DNA of 64,000 bases from Streptomyces sp. NBC_00654 (GTDB lineage: Bacteria; Actinomycetota; Actinomycetes; Streptomycetales; Streptomycetaceae), in the NCBI RefSeq assembly GCF_026341775.1, contig NZ_JAPEOB010000001.1, forward strand, positions 4,402,001 through 4,466,000, given 5' to 3'. Positions 35,217-44,446 of this stretch are shown in pieces (the first letter of the stretch is position 1; each line of letters opens with the position of its first letter). The notes beneath the pieces are model-generated. The model was not told where the DNA came from. It ran no database searches and saw only the letters and a list, made by a program, of their open reading frames with translations. A program made the translations under genes and the position numbers.

Positions 35217-35977
35217 TGAATTCCCGGTCCTTCTCCTTGGGCGATCACCGGCGGGGCTCCCTGTTGTCGGGGGAGGTCTTCGGCTGGGACGAGGACCTCC
35301 CGGCGACCCCGGCTCGCATCGCACCGCGATGTCGTTCACGGCGCAGTGCAGCGGCGCCTCGGGCGTGGGCAGCCCGCGAACACCCCACGCCCAGAGCCCG
35401 CGTGGCCGCCGTCTGCATTGTTCAGGTGGGCGAACTCCTCCCGCGAACCGTCACCAAGCCCTACGACCTCCCGGCCGGGGCCGACGAAGCGCGTCGCGTC
35501 GTACACGCACTCGTGCCACGTGTGCCCGTAGGTGACTTCACGACCGTTGGGGCAGCACCGGGTTGTCAGCGGGTGCCCACCGCACGCGCGAGGCGATCTG
35601 GGCGCTGTTCTGTGCGGTCACTTCGCGGAAGCTGTATGCCGGTTCCCCCGGGCCGTCCGTCCGGTAGGGCGTCGCCCGTGTACTCGTCCGGGTGAATGCG
35701 AGCTGGCCCAGCAACAGCCGCCGGCGCGGAATTTTGCGATCTTTCGGGTGCTTTGCTGTATCGCGAGGACGGCTCCGGGCGTGGCCGGGGGAGCGGACGG
35801 TCCGCATGTTCCCGCCTGCGGCGGTGCAGGCCACCGCGGCAGCGTCGCTACGATCGGCGCCGCTGCGGCCGATGCAACGACGAATCCCGTTATGCACAGA
35901 TCTGACCTGCTGCTATGCAAACCTGCGGGTGTCGCGGAGGCCTGGCGGTTTCGCACGACAACAGGGAGTGGCACTAG
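35217..35977. other. 761-bp stretch with gene remnants only
   Basis: It contains a short deformylase-like fragment (annotated separately at 35402-35512). On the minus strand around 35545-35650 a frame reads YSFREVTAQNSAQIASRVRW, which looks protein-like but has no start or recognised family. Nothing intact is present. Confidence 0.45.
35402..35512 (+). pseudogene. fragment resembling the N-terminus of peptide deformylase
   Basis: The forward frame reads VGELLPRTVTKPYDLPAGAD followed by EARRVVHAL, similar to the start of some actinobacterial peptide deformylases. The catalytic motifs GxGLAAPQ, EGCLS and HExxH are all absent. It is therefore at most a short relic, and the assignment is tentative. 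Confidence 0.35.
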
Positions 35978-37036
35978 ATGGCGCAGGAGCCGGGCGGCCA
36001 GGGGCGGGAGCATGGCGCAGGGGAACAGCTGGCGATGCTGTTGCGCCGCTGGTGGGAGGAGAGCGGGAAGCCGCCCGGAGGTACCCGGCCGACGCAGCAG
36101 GCGCTGGCCTTGAGGCTGGGGGTCGACCAGACGACGCTCTCCCGCTACCTGAACCCGAGGCACGTCTCGGTCGCTCCCTTGAACGTGGTGGAGACGCTGC
36201 ATGCCCTGCTGTGTGCCCCGGCGGTGGAACGTGAACAGGCGAGGGCGTTGTGGCGGGAAGCGGCGCGCGAGAGCGGCCGTCAAAAGGCAGCGGGCGGAAC
36301 TGTCCCAACTCCCGCGCCCGTCGGTGCCCGGGAGGGTGAGGCAACCGCCGCCGCCCCTGACCCGGCCGCCGAGCAAGGCACGGACGGCAGCGGTGCTCGG
36401 GTCCGGCGCAGGGGGCTGTGGTTACGGCCCTTCCTGGGGGTGGCGGCCCTGGCCGTGGCGTTCACGGCGGGAGGGGTCGTCCATGAACAGTTCTTCGCCC
36501 AGCACCTCGCGCCCACGGCCAACGGTGCGGCCGGTGCTGCTGCCACGCGTGAGGAGCCGCGGGAGTGGCCGATCATGAGCATGGGCGTGGAGGACCAGTT
36601 CACGCGTGCGCGCGCCTTGCAGTACCTGCTGAACGGGCAGGGCTACGAGATCCGCGCCGACGGCTTCATCGGGGAGGAGACCCGTGACGCGGTCATGGAC
36701 TTCCAGCTGAAGAAGAACCTGCCGGTCGACGGCAAGGTGGGCAGGCTCACCTGGCCGGAGCTGGTCCCGGACGTAGGACCCGGGGCCGAGACCTTCGAAG
36801 TCCGCGCCGTGCAGGAACTCCTGAACAACGCCGGTCTTGGCGGTACGACGGTGTCCGGGAAGTACACCGCGGCGACCGCTGCGGACGTGGGGTTCTTCCA
36901 GGCCAGGCATCACCTGCCCGCGACCGGCCGGGTGGACATGGACACCTGGCTGGCCCTGCTGGTGGAACAGGACCCTCCACTCAAAAGGCCGGAATACCAG
37001 AGGGACACCGGCCCGCTGCCCTCCGACTCCGTGTGA
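35978..37036 (+). CDS. membrane-spanning HTH protein with peptidoglycan-binding domains
   Basis: 352 residues with ribosome-binding site GGGAGTG. Domain order: N-terminal helix-turn-helix (TQQALALRLGVDQTTLSRYL, residues about 38-57), a charged linker, one transmembrane helix (LRPFLGVAALAVAFTAGGVV, about 149-168), then two peptidoglycan_binding_1-like repeats (ARALQYLLNGQGYEIRADGF with AVMDFQLKKNLPVDGKVGRL, and VRAVQELLNNAGLGGTTVSG with VGFFQARHHLPATGRVDMDT). DNA binding inside and wall binding outside in one chain suggests a one-component sensor of cell-wall state. This is inference from topology. Confidence 0.85.
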   Translation: MAQEPGGQGREHGAGEQLAMLLRRWWEESGKPPGGTRPTQQALALRLGVDQTTLSRYLNPRHVSVAPLNVVETLHALLCAPAVEREQARALWREAARESGRQKAAGGTVPTPAPVGAREGEATAAAPDPAAEQGTDGSGARVRRRGLWLRPFLGVAALAVAFTAGGVVHEQFFAQHLAPTANGAAGAAATREEPREWPIMSMGVEDQFTRARALQYLLNGQGYEIRADGFIGEETRDAVMDFQLKKNLPVDGKVGRLTWPELVPDVGPGAETFEVRAVQELLNNAGLGGTTVSGKYTAATAADVGFFQARHHLPATGRVDMDTWLALLVEQDPPLKRPEYQRDTGPLPSDSV

Positions 37037-37328
37037 GACCGCCCATCACATCGCCCGTCCGGGCGCGCCGCACCCGTCCCGGGCACCGGCCCCGCACCCC
37101 GCAGCCCTTCTGCATCACGGCATATCCGGTGGTCAGAGCCCCGTCATGCAGGGCGCATCGATGCGCCTGAGCATGGAGCCGGTAGCCCCTTCCCCCTCCC
37201 CACCTCTGCGGTGATGCTGGGTCCGCGACCGGCGCTCCCGGACAGTCCGCCCCATCGGCGGACGCAGAGATCCAGGTCTCATGCCGGTCCGCTCCCTGCC
37301 AGCACACCGCCCGAGAGGGGCCACGTCC

Positions 37329-37679
37329 ATGTTCGCTGCCCGCAAGATCCTCACCTCCGCTGTGACCACCTTCCTCCTCGCCGCAGGGCTTGCCCTCGGC
37401 ACAGTCGGGCCGGCGAACGCGGCCGCCTGCCCGTCCTCCGCATCCCCCGTCATCGACGGAGCATCGGCCCACTGGAGCCTGCGCTGCTCCGGCGGTGATG
37501 TGACGGTGGCCGGCTGGCTCCAGGACACCCGCACGGACGGCAGGTGCGCAAAGGTCCGCATCAACGCCGGCAACGGTGAGTACAAGGCAAAGGCGGCGTG
37601 CAACTCCGGCGTCCGCAACTCCTTCACCTACACCTTCAAGCGGACGAGTTCGGCCCAGGTACGCCTGGCCACCGTCTGA
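37329..37679 (+). CDS. small secreted protein
   Basis: 116 residues from the ATG at 37329 (ribosome-binding site GAGAGGGG). A Sec signal peptide (FAARKILTSAVTTFLLAAGL, cleavage near ANAAACP) precedes a mature domain of about 84 residues with four cysteines (ACPSSAS, LRCSGGD, GRCAKVR, AACNSGV). It is beta-rich by composition. No family is recognised. It lies 176 bp upstream of the L,D-transpeptidase-like gene in the same direction; the two may respond to the same conditions but a shared transcript is not shown. Confidence 0.78.
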   Translation: MFAARKILTSAVTTFLLAAGLALGTVGPANAAACPSSASPVIDGASAHWSLRCSGGDVTVAGWLQDTRTDGRCAKVRINAGNGEYKAKAACNSGVRNSFTYTFKRTSSAQVRLATV

Positions 37680-37854
37680 CCCGGCATTCCCCCGGGGGCG
37701 GGCGCGCTCCGCCCGCCCCCGGCCGCACCACCGGCGGGGCGAGTCCCGTCCGGACCGCAGCGATCGCGGACTTCCGCCCCGACCACCTGCCGCACCACAC
37801 CACGCACGTGCGGCCCGGTACGCCCGGCCGCACCGGATGAACGAGGCGAAACGC

Positions 37855-38427
37855 ATGAATCGCACCTCACGCCACCTGCGCGGCACAGCGATCGCAGGAG
37901 CCATGGCGACCACGCTGACCCTGGCACCGGACGCCGCCGCACGGACACCCACCCTCGCGGTGGCCGCGCCCACAGCCACGGTCACCCTGGTCTTCGACAA
38001 GAACCAGGGTGACCCCACCGACTCACGCCTCTCCGTTCACCAGGGGACGAAGCTCTGGGCCGCCTACCGGGCCGGATCCGGTACCGGCACCACCGACGAC
38101 TGCGCACGTGCCCGGGGCTGGCTGCCGAACGGCAACTGGAGGATCAAGGTCAAGACCCCCACCTACAACGGCAGTCTGATCAAGGGCTACGCCGTCCACC
38201 TCCAGGACATGAAGTGCTCCAAGGGCACTCGCACCCGCACGGAAATGTTCATCCACTCCGAGATGAACCGCGACGGCAGCCAGGGCAGCAGTGAAGCCCG
38301 CCGCTGGGACGGCACCAGCGACTACAGGTCCAACGGCTGCGTGAAGCTGGACCCCACCGACATCAAGAAGGTGTTCCGGCTCCTGAACCGCATCGGATGG
38401 CCCACCCACCTGCGTGTAGTGGCCTGA
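37855..38427 (+). CDS. secreted L,D-transpeptidase-like (YkuD) protein
   Basis: 190 residues. The ATG at 37855 is preferred over 37837 because GAGGCG lies 8 bp upstream. An N-terminal export signal (ASRT-type basic start, TAIAGAMATTLTLAPDAAAR) precedes a domain with TLVFDKNQGDPTDSRLSVHQ, then IHSEMNRDG and SNGCVKLDPTDIKKVFRLL. The H-S and S-x-G-C pairs correspond to the catalytic His and Cys of YkuD-type L,D-transpeptidases. Such enzymes form 3-3 crosslinks in peptidoglycan, though some members have other roles. A hairpin terminator follows. Confidence 0.75.
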   Translation: MNRTSRHLRGTAIAGAMATTLTLAPDAAARTPTLAVAAPTATVTLVFDKNQGDPTDSRLSVHQGTKLWAAYRAGSGTGTTDDCARARGWLPNGNWRIKVKTPTYNGSLIKGYAVHLQDMKCSKGTRTRTEMFIHSEMNRDGSQGSSEARRWDGTSDYRSNGCVKLDPTDIKKVFRLLNRIGWPTHLRVVA

Positions 38428-38434
38428 CACCTGC

Positions 38435-38465
38435 GGCGGCGGAGAGGGAGGACCGCTCCGCCGCC
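38435..38465 (+). terminator. hairpin terminator
   Basis: A 10-bp GC-only-plus-one-AT stem (38435-38444 with 38456-38465) follows the stop of the L,D-transpeptidase-like gene by 8 bp. Confidence 0.65.
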
Positions 38466-38587
38466 CCAGTACGACGGCAGGCGCGCCCGGCAACGGCGCC
38501 CGCCGGGTCGCTGACCGTCGCATGGCTACCGGACCTTCCGGGAGGTGGGCGAGCGTGCAGCAGCCGCGGCAAGTACGGCCCGGATCG

Positions 38588-38641
38588 GTACGGCACTCTC
38601 GCTCGGGACGGCACTCCCGCCCGGGACGGCACTCCCGCCCG
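38588..38641. repeat. three tandem copies of an 18-bp unit
   Basis: GGACGGCACTCCCGCCCG occurs perfectly at 38606-38623 and 38624-38641, with a degenerate copy at 38588-38605. It lies downstream of the NACHT gene (leftward) and is not inside a recognised gene. Confidence 0.85.
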
Positions 38642-38745
38642 GGACGATCCGCAGGCGGATCCGGGCGCACTGGCCGAGCCGGGTGACGTAGCCGAGGGGC
38701 CGACGAGCAGGACGTCCCGCAAGGTCCGCCGGTCCGTGGGCAGGC

Positions 38746-40953
38746 TCAGGGGCGTGTACTGCGTGCGGAGGCGGGTCGGTTCGGCGGGTCGTGGTGGATG
38801 TGGCCGCGGACGAGGAAGTCTTGGAGTTCGCGGTGGCGGAACTGATAGGCGATCCCGGCGGTGCGCATCAGACCCGCGTCGCAGCACCAGTCGAGGAAAC
38901 GGCCGAGACGCCAGGGCAGTGGTTGGTTGGACCACCAGCGGCGGGTGCAGAGCAGGAAGGCAATGTAGCGGACACCTGCAGCGCCGAGGGCGGGGCCGGC
39001 GCCGGCACTGAACAGGGGACCGAACACCCGCCAGGGCCGGAACAGCGAGTCGAGCGCGCCGCGGTAACCACATCTGAACAGGCGGTTGTAGAGGAGAGCG
39101 AGCGCACGCCCGCCGCCGAGACCGAACAGGAGCATGTAGATGACCACTGCCCCGAGCGCGACCACGGGGCCCCCGGCGAACCAGTAGTAGGGGGCGAACC
39201 CGAGCCCGACCACGAGGCCGGTCGCGAACCCGGTCACGAGGTCGTCCCGAACCACGCCGCGCGGCGACGCGCTTCCGCGCGATCTGGGAGCTTCGGGTGT
39301 GTCCGAGAGCACGCCCGCCAGCCCGGCCCCGACCATCGCTCCACCGGCGAGCCCTACCACCGACCCGTATACGAGCCCGGCCACCGGCCCGACGACATTC
39401 CCCATGTCGACCACGACGATGAGTCCACCCCAGAAGAGCCCGCCCACAAGCCCGTTCACGAGCTGGTGTCGTGCGGCCGGGGTTCCGGCGGCTACTCGTT
39501 CCAGCCGGGACGGTACGGGCCAGGGTGGGATTCCCAGGAGAAGACCGGCCAGCACCATGAGCGTCACGTTCGTTGCGTACACGTGCCAGGCGTCGAGCAG
39601 GGCGGCAGGCACGTCGATGGTGGCCCACACCGCGATCGTCAGCAGGACGTGGACGGTGCGTGCGCGGTGGTGGCCGGTGAGCGGCCACAGTTCATGGAGT
39701 ACGAGGTCGGTGCCCGACAGGTGCCGTCCGGCCACTTCGCGGGGGCTGACGGTGTTGGTGTGCAGATAGCGGGCGAGGACGGTCAGCCAGTTGTGCACCT
39801 GCAGCCGGGTGTAGGGCGCTGCCGTGCCGCCTGTCGAGGAAGCGGCGAGGATGAACAGATTCAGCAGATGGTCTCGGATCTGTTCGGGGGTTTGCGAGGT
39901 GAGTTCGAGGAGTTCCACGGGATCACGGACCCAGCTGCCGTCGGGATGACGTTCGTCGTAGACGGCGAGGGCTACGGTCAGTCGCCAGGGTGTGGACAGG
40001 CCTTGAACCAGTGGACTGGACCGGCCGGCGTGGAGTGCGTTCAGGACGGGTTCCCAGCGGGCCGGTCTGCGGGCGCGGGCGGTGACGAACGCCTCGGTCG
40101 CGGCCGGGCTGACGGGAGCGATGTCGATCCGGGAGGCGTCCTCCGCCCACAGGTTCGCACGTTCGAGAGCGAGGTAGGCGGTGCTGCGGCAGGTGAGGAC
40201 GAGCTGGCCCTTGGTGGTGCCATGGAGGTAGCTGTTCATGGCCTCCAGAGCGGCTGCGGAACGGGAGTCGCCCTCGGGAGCCTCACTGGCGTCCATTTCG
40301 TCGAGCCCGTCGAGCACGGGGAGGATCAGCCGGGCGGTGACAAGGGCGGCTGCCGCGGCGGGGCGCAACTGGTAGGTGCGGGTGAGCTGGTCGGCGATCC
40401 AGCCGTCGAGCCTGTGCCGGTTGGGGTCGAAGGTGGACAACGACAGGCGTACGGGAACGGGGGCGCCCAGTGCTCGGTCGGCGAGGAGGAGCAGCATGAG
40501 GTGGAGGGCGAGCACGGTCTTGCCGGCTCCGGGTGCGCCGGTGATGACGAGGCGGCCGAGCCGGAGATCACGGTAGTAGGTGGCGATGTCTTTCAACGTG
40601 CCTTCGGGTGCCGCGCCTGTGGCGTGGTGGGCGGGGGAGGGGAGGAAGGTGAACTTGACGTCGATGGTGCGGTCGCTGCCGCCGAGGAGCCTCTGGCGGG
40701 CTTCCTCTTCGCGTTTCCTGATGTGGCCTGCGAGGCGGTCGGCGATTCCGGCGGTGTCGGTATCCTGCGAGGCCTGGGAGAGCGTCGCCTGGTACAGGCC
40801 CGCTATCGCCAGCATCAGGCTGACCAGCCCCAACGCCAACCCGCCGGGGTCGACATCCCCGGTTCCCGCCCGGATGGCGATGGCGACCGCCACCCCCACG
40901 GCCACCACAGTGAGCGCCAGCCAACCCCACAGCGTGTGACGTGCCGTCCGCAT
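38746..40953 (-). CDS. membrane-embedded NACHT-type NTPase
   Basis: 735 residues. Two N-terminal hydrophobic helices (about 9-30 and 38-55) precede the NTPase domain. The Walker A motif is GAPGAGKT (139-146) and the extended Walker B motif is LPVLDGLDEM (211-220), the NACHT form. Sensor-like LVLTCRSTAYLAL follows. The C-terminal half (about 440-640) is strongly hydrophobic with many Gly-rich membrane segments (GLVYGSVVGLAGGAMVGAGL), and the chain ends in a short soluble tail (QFRHRELQDFLVRGHIHHD), typical of NACHT proteins. NACHT NTPases act in signalling and antiphage defence. No obvious effector domain or partner gene is present, so the role is open. Confidence 0.85.
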   Translation of the reverse strand: MRTARHTLWGWLALTVVAVGVAVAIAIRAGTGDVDPGGLALGLVSLMLAIAGLYQATLSQASQDTDTAGIADRLAGHIRKREEEARQRLLGGSDRTIDVKFTFLPSPAHHATGAAPEGTLKDIATYYRDLRLGRLVITGAPGAGKTVLALHLMLLLLADRALGAPVPVRLSLSTFDPNRHRLDGWIADQLTRTYQLRPAAAAALVTARLILPVLDGLDEMDASEAPEGDSRSAAALEAMNSYLHGTTKGQLVLTCRSTAYLALERANLWAEDASRIDIAPVSPAATEAFVTARARRPARWEPVLNALHAGRSSPLVQGLSTPWRLTVALAVYDERHPDGSWVRDPVELLELTSQTPEQIRDHLLNLFILAASSTGGTAAPYTRLQVHNWLTVLARYLHTNTVSPREVAGRHLSGTDLVLHELWPLTGHHRARTVHVLLTIAVWATIDVPAALLDAWHVYATNVTLMVLAGLLLGIPPWPVPSRLERVAAGTPAARHQLVNGLVGGLFWGGLIVVVDMGNVVGPVAGLVYGSVVGLAGGAMVGAGLAGVLSDTPEAPRSRGSASPRGVVRDDLVTGFATGLVVGLGFAPYYWFAGGPVVALGAVVIYMLLFGLGGGRALALLYNRLFRCGYRGALDSLFRPWRVFGPLFSAGAGPALGAAGVRYIAFLLCTRRWWSNQPLPWRLGRFLDWCCDAGLMRTAGIAYQFRHRELQDFLVRGHIHHDPPNRPASARSTRP

Positions 40954-41174
40954 GTGCCTGTCCTCATACTTGGCTTCGTCGTTCAGGGAACCGAACGCCG
41001 CAACAGGTGTCCACCGGGTCCGTCGCTACCGGCATTCCGACCGGCATCGATCGGCCCGGCTCGGCGGACTGCCGAGGTGAGCTTCCCGGCAGGCCACCGC
41101 AGCACCCCCTCATCGTCTGGATCAGACTCCGGGGTTTCTCTCATCCCCGTTCGGGGATGCCAGGGTTCGCCCGG

Positions 41175-42080
41175 TCACCTGCTGTGTGAGCGGAAGCGGA
41201 AGCGGAAGGCGGCGGCCACGACAAGGCTGCCCAGGACAACAGTTCCCGCGACCAGCGGAATCAGACTCATGCCGCCTTGGCTGCCGGTCGTAGCCAGGCT
41301 GCCGGAGGGTCCGGCCGAGCCTTCCGCGGTCGCACCCGCCCTCGCACCTTGGCTCGGGCTCTGTGACCCGGTGGTGCCGGAGGTGGCCGTATCAGGCACC
41401 TTGGACGGGGTCGGTCCGGTCGTCGTCCTCGGCCCGGTGATGTCGAGCGATGCCACGGTGTTGTTCTGTCCCTTGTTCAGCCTGCACGGCACGTCGAGTT
41501 CGATGGTCATGCCGCCACTCGCGGTGACGCGCATGATGAGGTCACCTACGGTGATCTTCGCCCTGCCCGGTCGGGTGAAGGTGAACCTCGGCGCGACGCC
41601 GGTCGCCTTGACCGAGAACGGTCCGGACTCCGGGACGTTGGTCCTGGCCACATGGAACGGCACTTTGAGGTTGGTGTCGCCCTCAGGCGCCGTCACGCGG
41701 ACCTTCGTTTCCGCTGTGCCCTCGATGATCTTGATACCTGCCCTGCGCAGCGCCTTCGCGTCGGCCGCGTTCACCGGCACCGCCGCATGGATGACGAATT
41801 TCGAGGTGGGCTTGCCGACCGCAGCCGAATTCGGTACATCCGAGTCGATCCTTACCGTGCCTGCCCGGTCGTCGAGCACCGGAACCGAGCATACGTACCG
41901 CAGTTTGAGCGATACCGGGTCCGCGACCGCGGTTCCGGCTCCGAGCACTCCCACGCTCGCGCAGGCAACCCCTGCGGCCATCGCCAGCCCCAAGGCCCTA
42001 CGGGCCACTGGACCGCTCGGGACGGCACGGGAAGTCCTGCGCCGCTCACGCAGGTTCCGGATCGGCTTGTCACTTGCCAT
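41175..42080 (-). CDS. sortase-anchored surface protein (LATTG motif)
   Basis: 301 residues. A long basic start and a signal peptide (ALGLAMAAGVACASVGVLGA, cleavage near AVADP) precede a beta-rich domain with two cysteines (RYVCSVPVLDD, LDVPCRLNKG), similar to the DUF6801-type exported proteins. A Ser/Thr/Gly-rich wall-spanning stretch follows, then SLATTGSQGG, a hydrophobic helix (SLIPLVAGTVVLGSLVVAAA) and a basic tail (FRFRFRSHSR). LAxTG is the motif used by sortase E in Streptomyces. The ligand or function of the surface domain is unknown. It diverges from the AraC-type regulator. Confidence 0.82.
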   Translation of the reverse strand: MASDKPIRNLRERRRTSRAVPSGPVARRALGLAMAAGVACASVGVLGAGTAVADPVSLKLRYVCSVPVLDDRAGTVRIDSDVPNSAAVGKPTSKFVIHAAVPVNAADAKALRRAGIKIIEGTAETKVRVTAPEGDTNLKVPFHVARTNVPESGPFSVKATGVAPRFTFTRPGRAKITVGDLIMRVTASGGMTIELDVPCRLNKGQNNTVASLDITGPRTTTGPTPSKVPDTATSGTTGSQSPSQGARAGATAEGSAGPSGSLATTGSQGGMSLIPLVAGTVVLGSLVVAAAFRFRFRSHSR

Positions 42081-42355
42081 CTTGATCCTCAGCCAGGTGC
42101 AAGGGCCTCTGGATAAGGCTCATGGGTTCTTCCACGGAGGGGACTGCTGCGGCGCCGTCCCACCTCAGTCGGGTGGGGCCCGCCCTGCCCTGGCGCACAG
42201 CGGATCCTGTGACCGACCGTAGGACTGGACGGCGCGCCGGGAATTGTGCCTGTGCGTAAGAAAGTTGTCGCTGTACGCAACGCTTGATGCGATGGGCGCG
42301 AGGACCGACTCTGGATATGCACACTTCGAGAAGGCTGCGGTGAAGGGTGTCTTCG

Positions 42356-43342
42356 ATGGCCTTGGAAACTTACGTTGTGGATTCGTCGACAACCCGCGAC
42401 GTGACGTTGCGTGAGCGCACCGATTTCTGGAGCGAGCACGTGACGTCGTATCAAGGCCGGATGGGCTACGGGTACCCGCGCGCCGACGACTTTCATGCGG
42501 GGACGATCCGCCAGTGCACGGACACCTATCAGCTCGTCATGTTCTGGTCGGACACGATCAAGTACACCAGGACCACGGGCCAGACGCGGCACGACCCGGA
42601 CGAGGACTACCGCCTGCTGCTACCGGTCGCCGGGGAGATGGTGCTGCGGCAGGACGGCCAGGAGGTACGGCTGGCGCCGGGGGCCGGGTGCCTGGTCACG
42701 TTCGCCAAACCGTTCGAGATCCTTCAGGACGCCTCCATGCGGGCGCTCATCATGTCGATCGCCGCTCAGGAGGTGAACGGGCGATTGAACCGGTCGTCGC
42801 CACTCACCGCGGGCCTCGACCTGACCTCCGGTCTGGGCCGGGTGGTGCGCGACATACTGATCGGTCTGCATGAGGAGCGCGCCACCCTCACCAGCGGCCA
42901 GTTCGACGCGGTGTCGGACCGGCTGGTCGAGCTGCTGTGCATGCTCGCCGCGGGCGAAGACCGACCCACAGCCCCGGGCCACCTGGCCGATGTGGAGACG
43001 GTGGTCCGCCGGTACATCCGCGAGCACGCGGCCGATCCCGATCTGACCGGCGTCACCGCGGCACAGGCGCTGGGTTGGTCGCTGCGCCAGGTGCAGCTGG
43101 CCCTGCAGCATGCCGGGACGACCCCCCGCGAGCTGATCCGCGAGGAACGGCTGCGGTTGGTACGGGACCGGCTGCGGGCACCCGCGTACCGGCACATGAC
43201 GATCACCGAGCTGGCGTACGCGTCGGGATTCTCCTCCTCGAGCGCGCTCAGCGCGGCATTCCGGCAGCGCTTCGGGGTATGCCCCCGCGAGATGCGGCGC
43301 GCGAGCCCCGGTCCGTCGGCGATTCGCGCCGGAGCTGATTGA
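42356..43342 (+). CDS. AraC-family regulator with AraC-binding-like N-terminal domain
   Basis: 328 residues from the ATG at 42356, which has GAAGG nine bases upstream; a GTG at 42347 is a weaker alternative. The N-terminal part (LRERTDFWSEHVTSYQGRMG, then AGAGCLVTFAKPFEIL) matches the NphR/AraC-binding-like ligand domain. The C-terminal double HTH reads ALGWSLRQVQLALQHAGTTP and MTITELAYASGFSSSSALSA followed by AFRQRFGVCPREMRR. It is divergent from the LATTG surface protein, which it may regulate together with itself. The inducer is unknown. Confidence 0.88.
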   Translation: MALETYVVDSSTTRDVTLRERTDFWSEHVTSYQGRMGYGYPRADDFHAGTIRQCTDTYQLVMFWSDTIKYTRTTGQTRHDPDEDYRLLLPVAGEMVLRQDGQEVRLAPGAGCLVTFAKPFEILQDASMRALIMSIAAQEVNGRLNRSSPLTAGLDLTSGLGRVVRDILIGLHEERATLTSGQFDAVSDRLVELLCMLAAGEDRPTAPGHLADVETVVRRYIREHAADPDLTGVTAAQALGWSLRQVQLALQHAGTTPRELIREERLRLVRDRLRAPAYRHMTITELAYASGFSSSSALSAAFRQRFGVCPREMRRASPGPSAIRAGAD

Positions 43343-43344
43343 CA

Positions 43345-43487
43345 GCCTCAGCCGTCAGCCCCTCTATCGCGGATCTCCCAGCGGATCCGCAGGCGTCGGC
43401 CCCGTGCAGGTGGGCAAAGGCGCGCTCGACGACCGGGCGTTGACGTGCCGAAACGTGACGGGTGCGGCCGTGTCGGGGAATCACCTG
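43345..43487 (-). pseudogene. C-terminal fragment of an IS5-family transposase
   Basis: HGRTRHVSARQRPVVERAFA followed by HLHGA in one frame and RRLRIRWEIRD in the next correspond to the C-terminal end of an IS5-type transposase, with the final catalytic Glu in PVVERAFAHL. Only about 45 residues remain, with a frameshift inside. Confidence 0.75.
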
Positions 43488-43544
43488 GGCCCATCCTCGG
43501 CGTGATCGGTCGGGTGAGGCGGGGGCGAGGGAGCGGGGTGGCTG

Positions 43545-44174
43545 TCACAGACCGAGCTCTTTCGGATGCCAGACCCCTTCGGGCCAGTTGTACTCGTCGA
43601 AGGTGTCGGGAACCCGCCCACAGGGGGCGTAGACGCTGATGAACAGAGTCGTGGTCGAGTCGTTCCACTGCACGTCGACCTGGTCGCCACCTTCCGGACT
43701 CTCGAAACGGAAGCCCAGCTCGCGGAAGGTGGATCCGGTGCGGTCGCGTTCGTGGGTGAGTTTCCAACCCTGCCGCGCCAGCCGCTGGCGCACGCGCCGC
43801 TGCGCCTCCAGTGCGGTGGCTTCGGGGACATCGGCCACGCTCCAATCGATTCCGAAGCTGCGGACGTCGCTTCGTGCCTCGTCGATGTGGGCGATGCTCC
43901 TCAGCCCGCGGTAGTAGCAGGCGCCGGTATCTACCCTGCTCGGCTCGACGGCGTACGTTTCGGGCAGCGCGAAGCCGTCGTACACCCCGTCGGACCTGCT
44001 CTTGAGCCGTTGCGCGACCGCGTCGGGGTCGGCCGAAGGATACGGAGTGCCGTTCCATACGGCCTTCCCCGCCACCGCGGCGGCGACAAGCAGCCCGGTC
44101 ACTACGAGCCCGGTGACGGCATACAGGGCGGGCCGCCCGGAGACCACGGCTCTGCGTACAGGGATCTTGAACAT
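43545..44174 (-). CDS. membrane-anchored protein of unknown function
   Basis: 209 residues from the ATG at 44174 (MFKIPVRRAVVSGRPALYAV). One transmembrane segment (about residues 18-40) is followed by an extracytoplasmic domain that contains two cysteines (TGACYYRGL, APCGRVPDTF) and segments SFGIDWSVADVPEATALEAQ and DQVDVQWNDSTTTLFISVYA. This looks like a compact secreted domain of the type often found as DUF-only proteins in Streptomyces. No family name can be given. It is monocistronic, between an IS fragment and a divergent acetyltransferase gene. Confidence 0.72.
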   Translation of the reverse strand: MFKIPVRRAVVSGRPALYAVTGLVVTGLLVAAAVAGKAVWNGTPYPSADPDAVAQRLKSRSDGVYDGFALPETYAVEPSRVDTGACYYRGLRSIAHIDEARSDVRSFGIDWSVADVPEATALEAQRRVRQRLARQGWKLTHERDRTGSTFRELGFRFESPEGGDQVDVQWNDSTTTLFISVYAPCGRVPDTFDEYNWPEGVWHPKELGL

Positions 44175-44446
44175 GCAGGTGACGGTAGACGTCAGCATTG
44201 GTGCGACGCATGAGTAGCCGTACCCAGCACCCAACGATGCCAGCACGTCGAACCACGGCGGCGAGTCCGGTGTCGCCCACCGTGCGGCCGCGCGGTGTCG
44301 GATCACCGGGGCGTGCGGTCGGAGAGGCCGTCACTGCCGGACAGCCTGGACGATCAATCCAGTCCAGAACTGTGTGACCAGGCCCGCCGCACGCTGTGGT
44401 GGGAAAGGCTGTTGGCTGCGGGCAGCGTCTGGGCAAGGATGGCTGG

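Noticed and set aside
38588..38641. 18-bp tandem repeat considered as a protein repeat region
   Set aside because: It lies beyond the stop of the NACHT gene, and none of the frames through it belongs to a supported gene.
38791..42222. Very long forward open frame (over 1,100 codons) opposite the NACHT and surface-protein genes
   Set aside because: Both reverse-strand genes have clear motifs, signals and starts. The forward translation is low-complexity Gly/Glu/Arg/Val and crosses gene boundaries.
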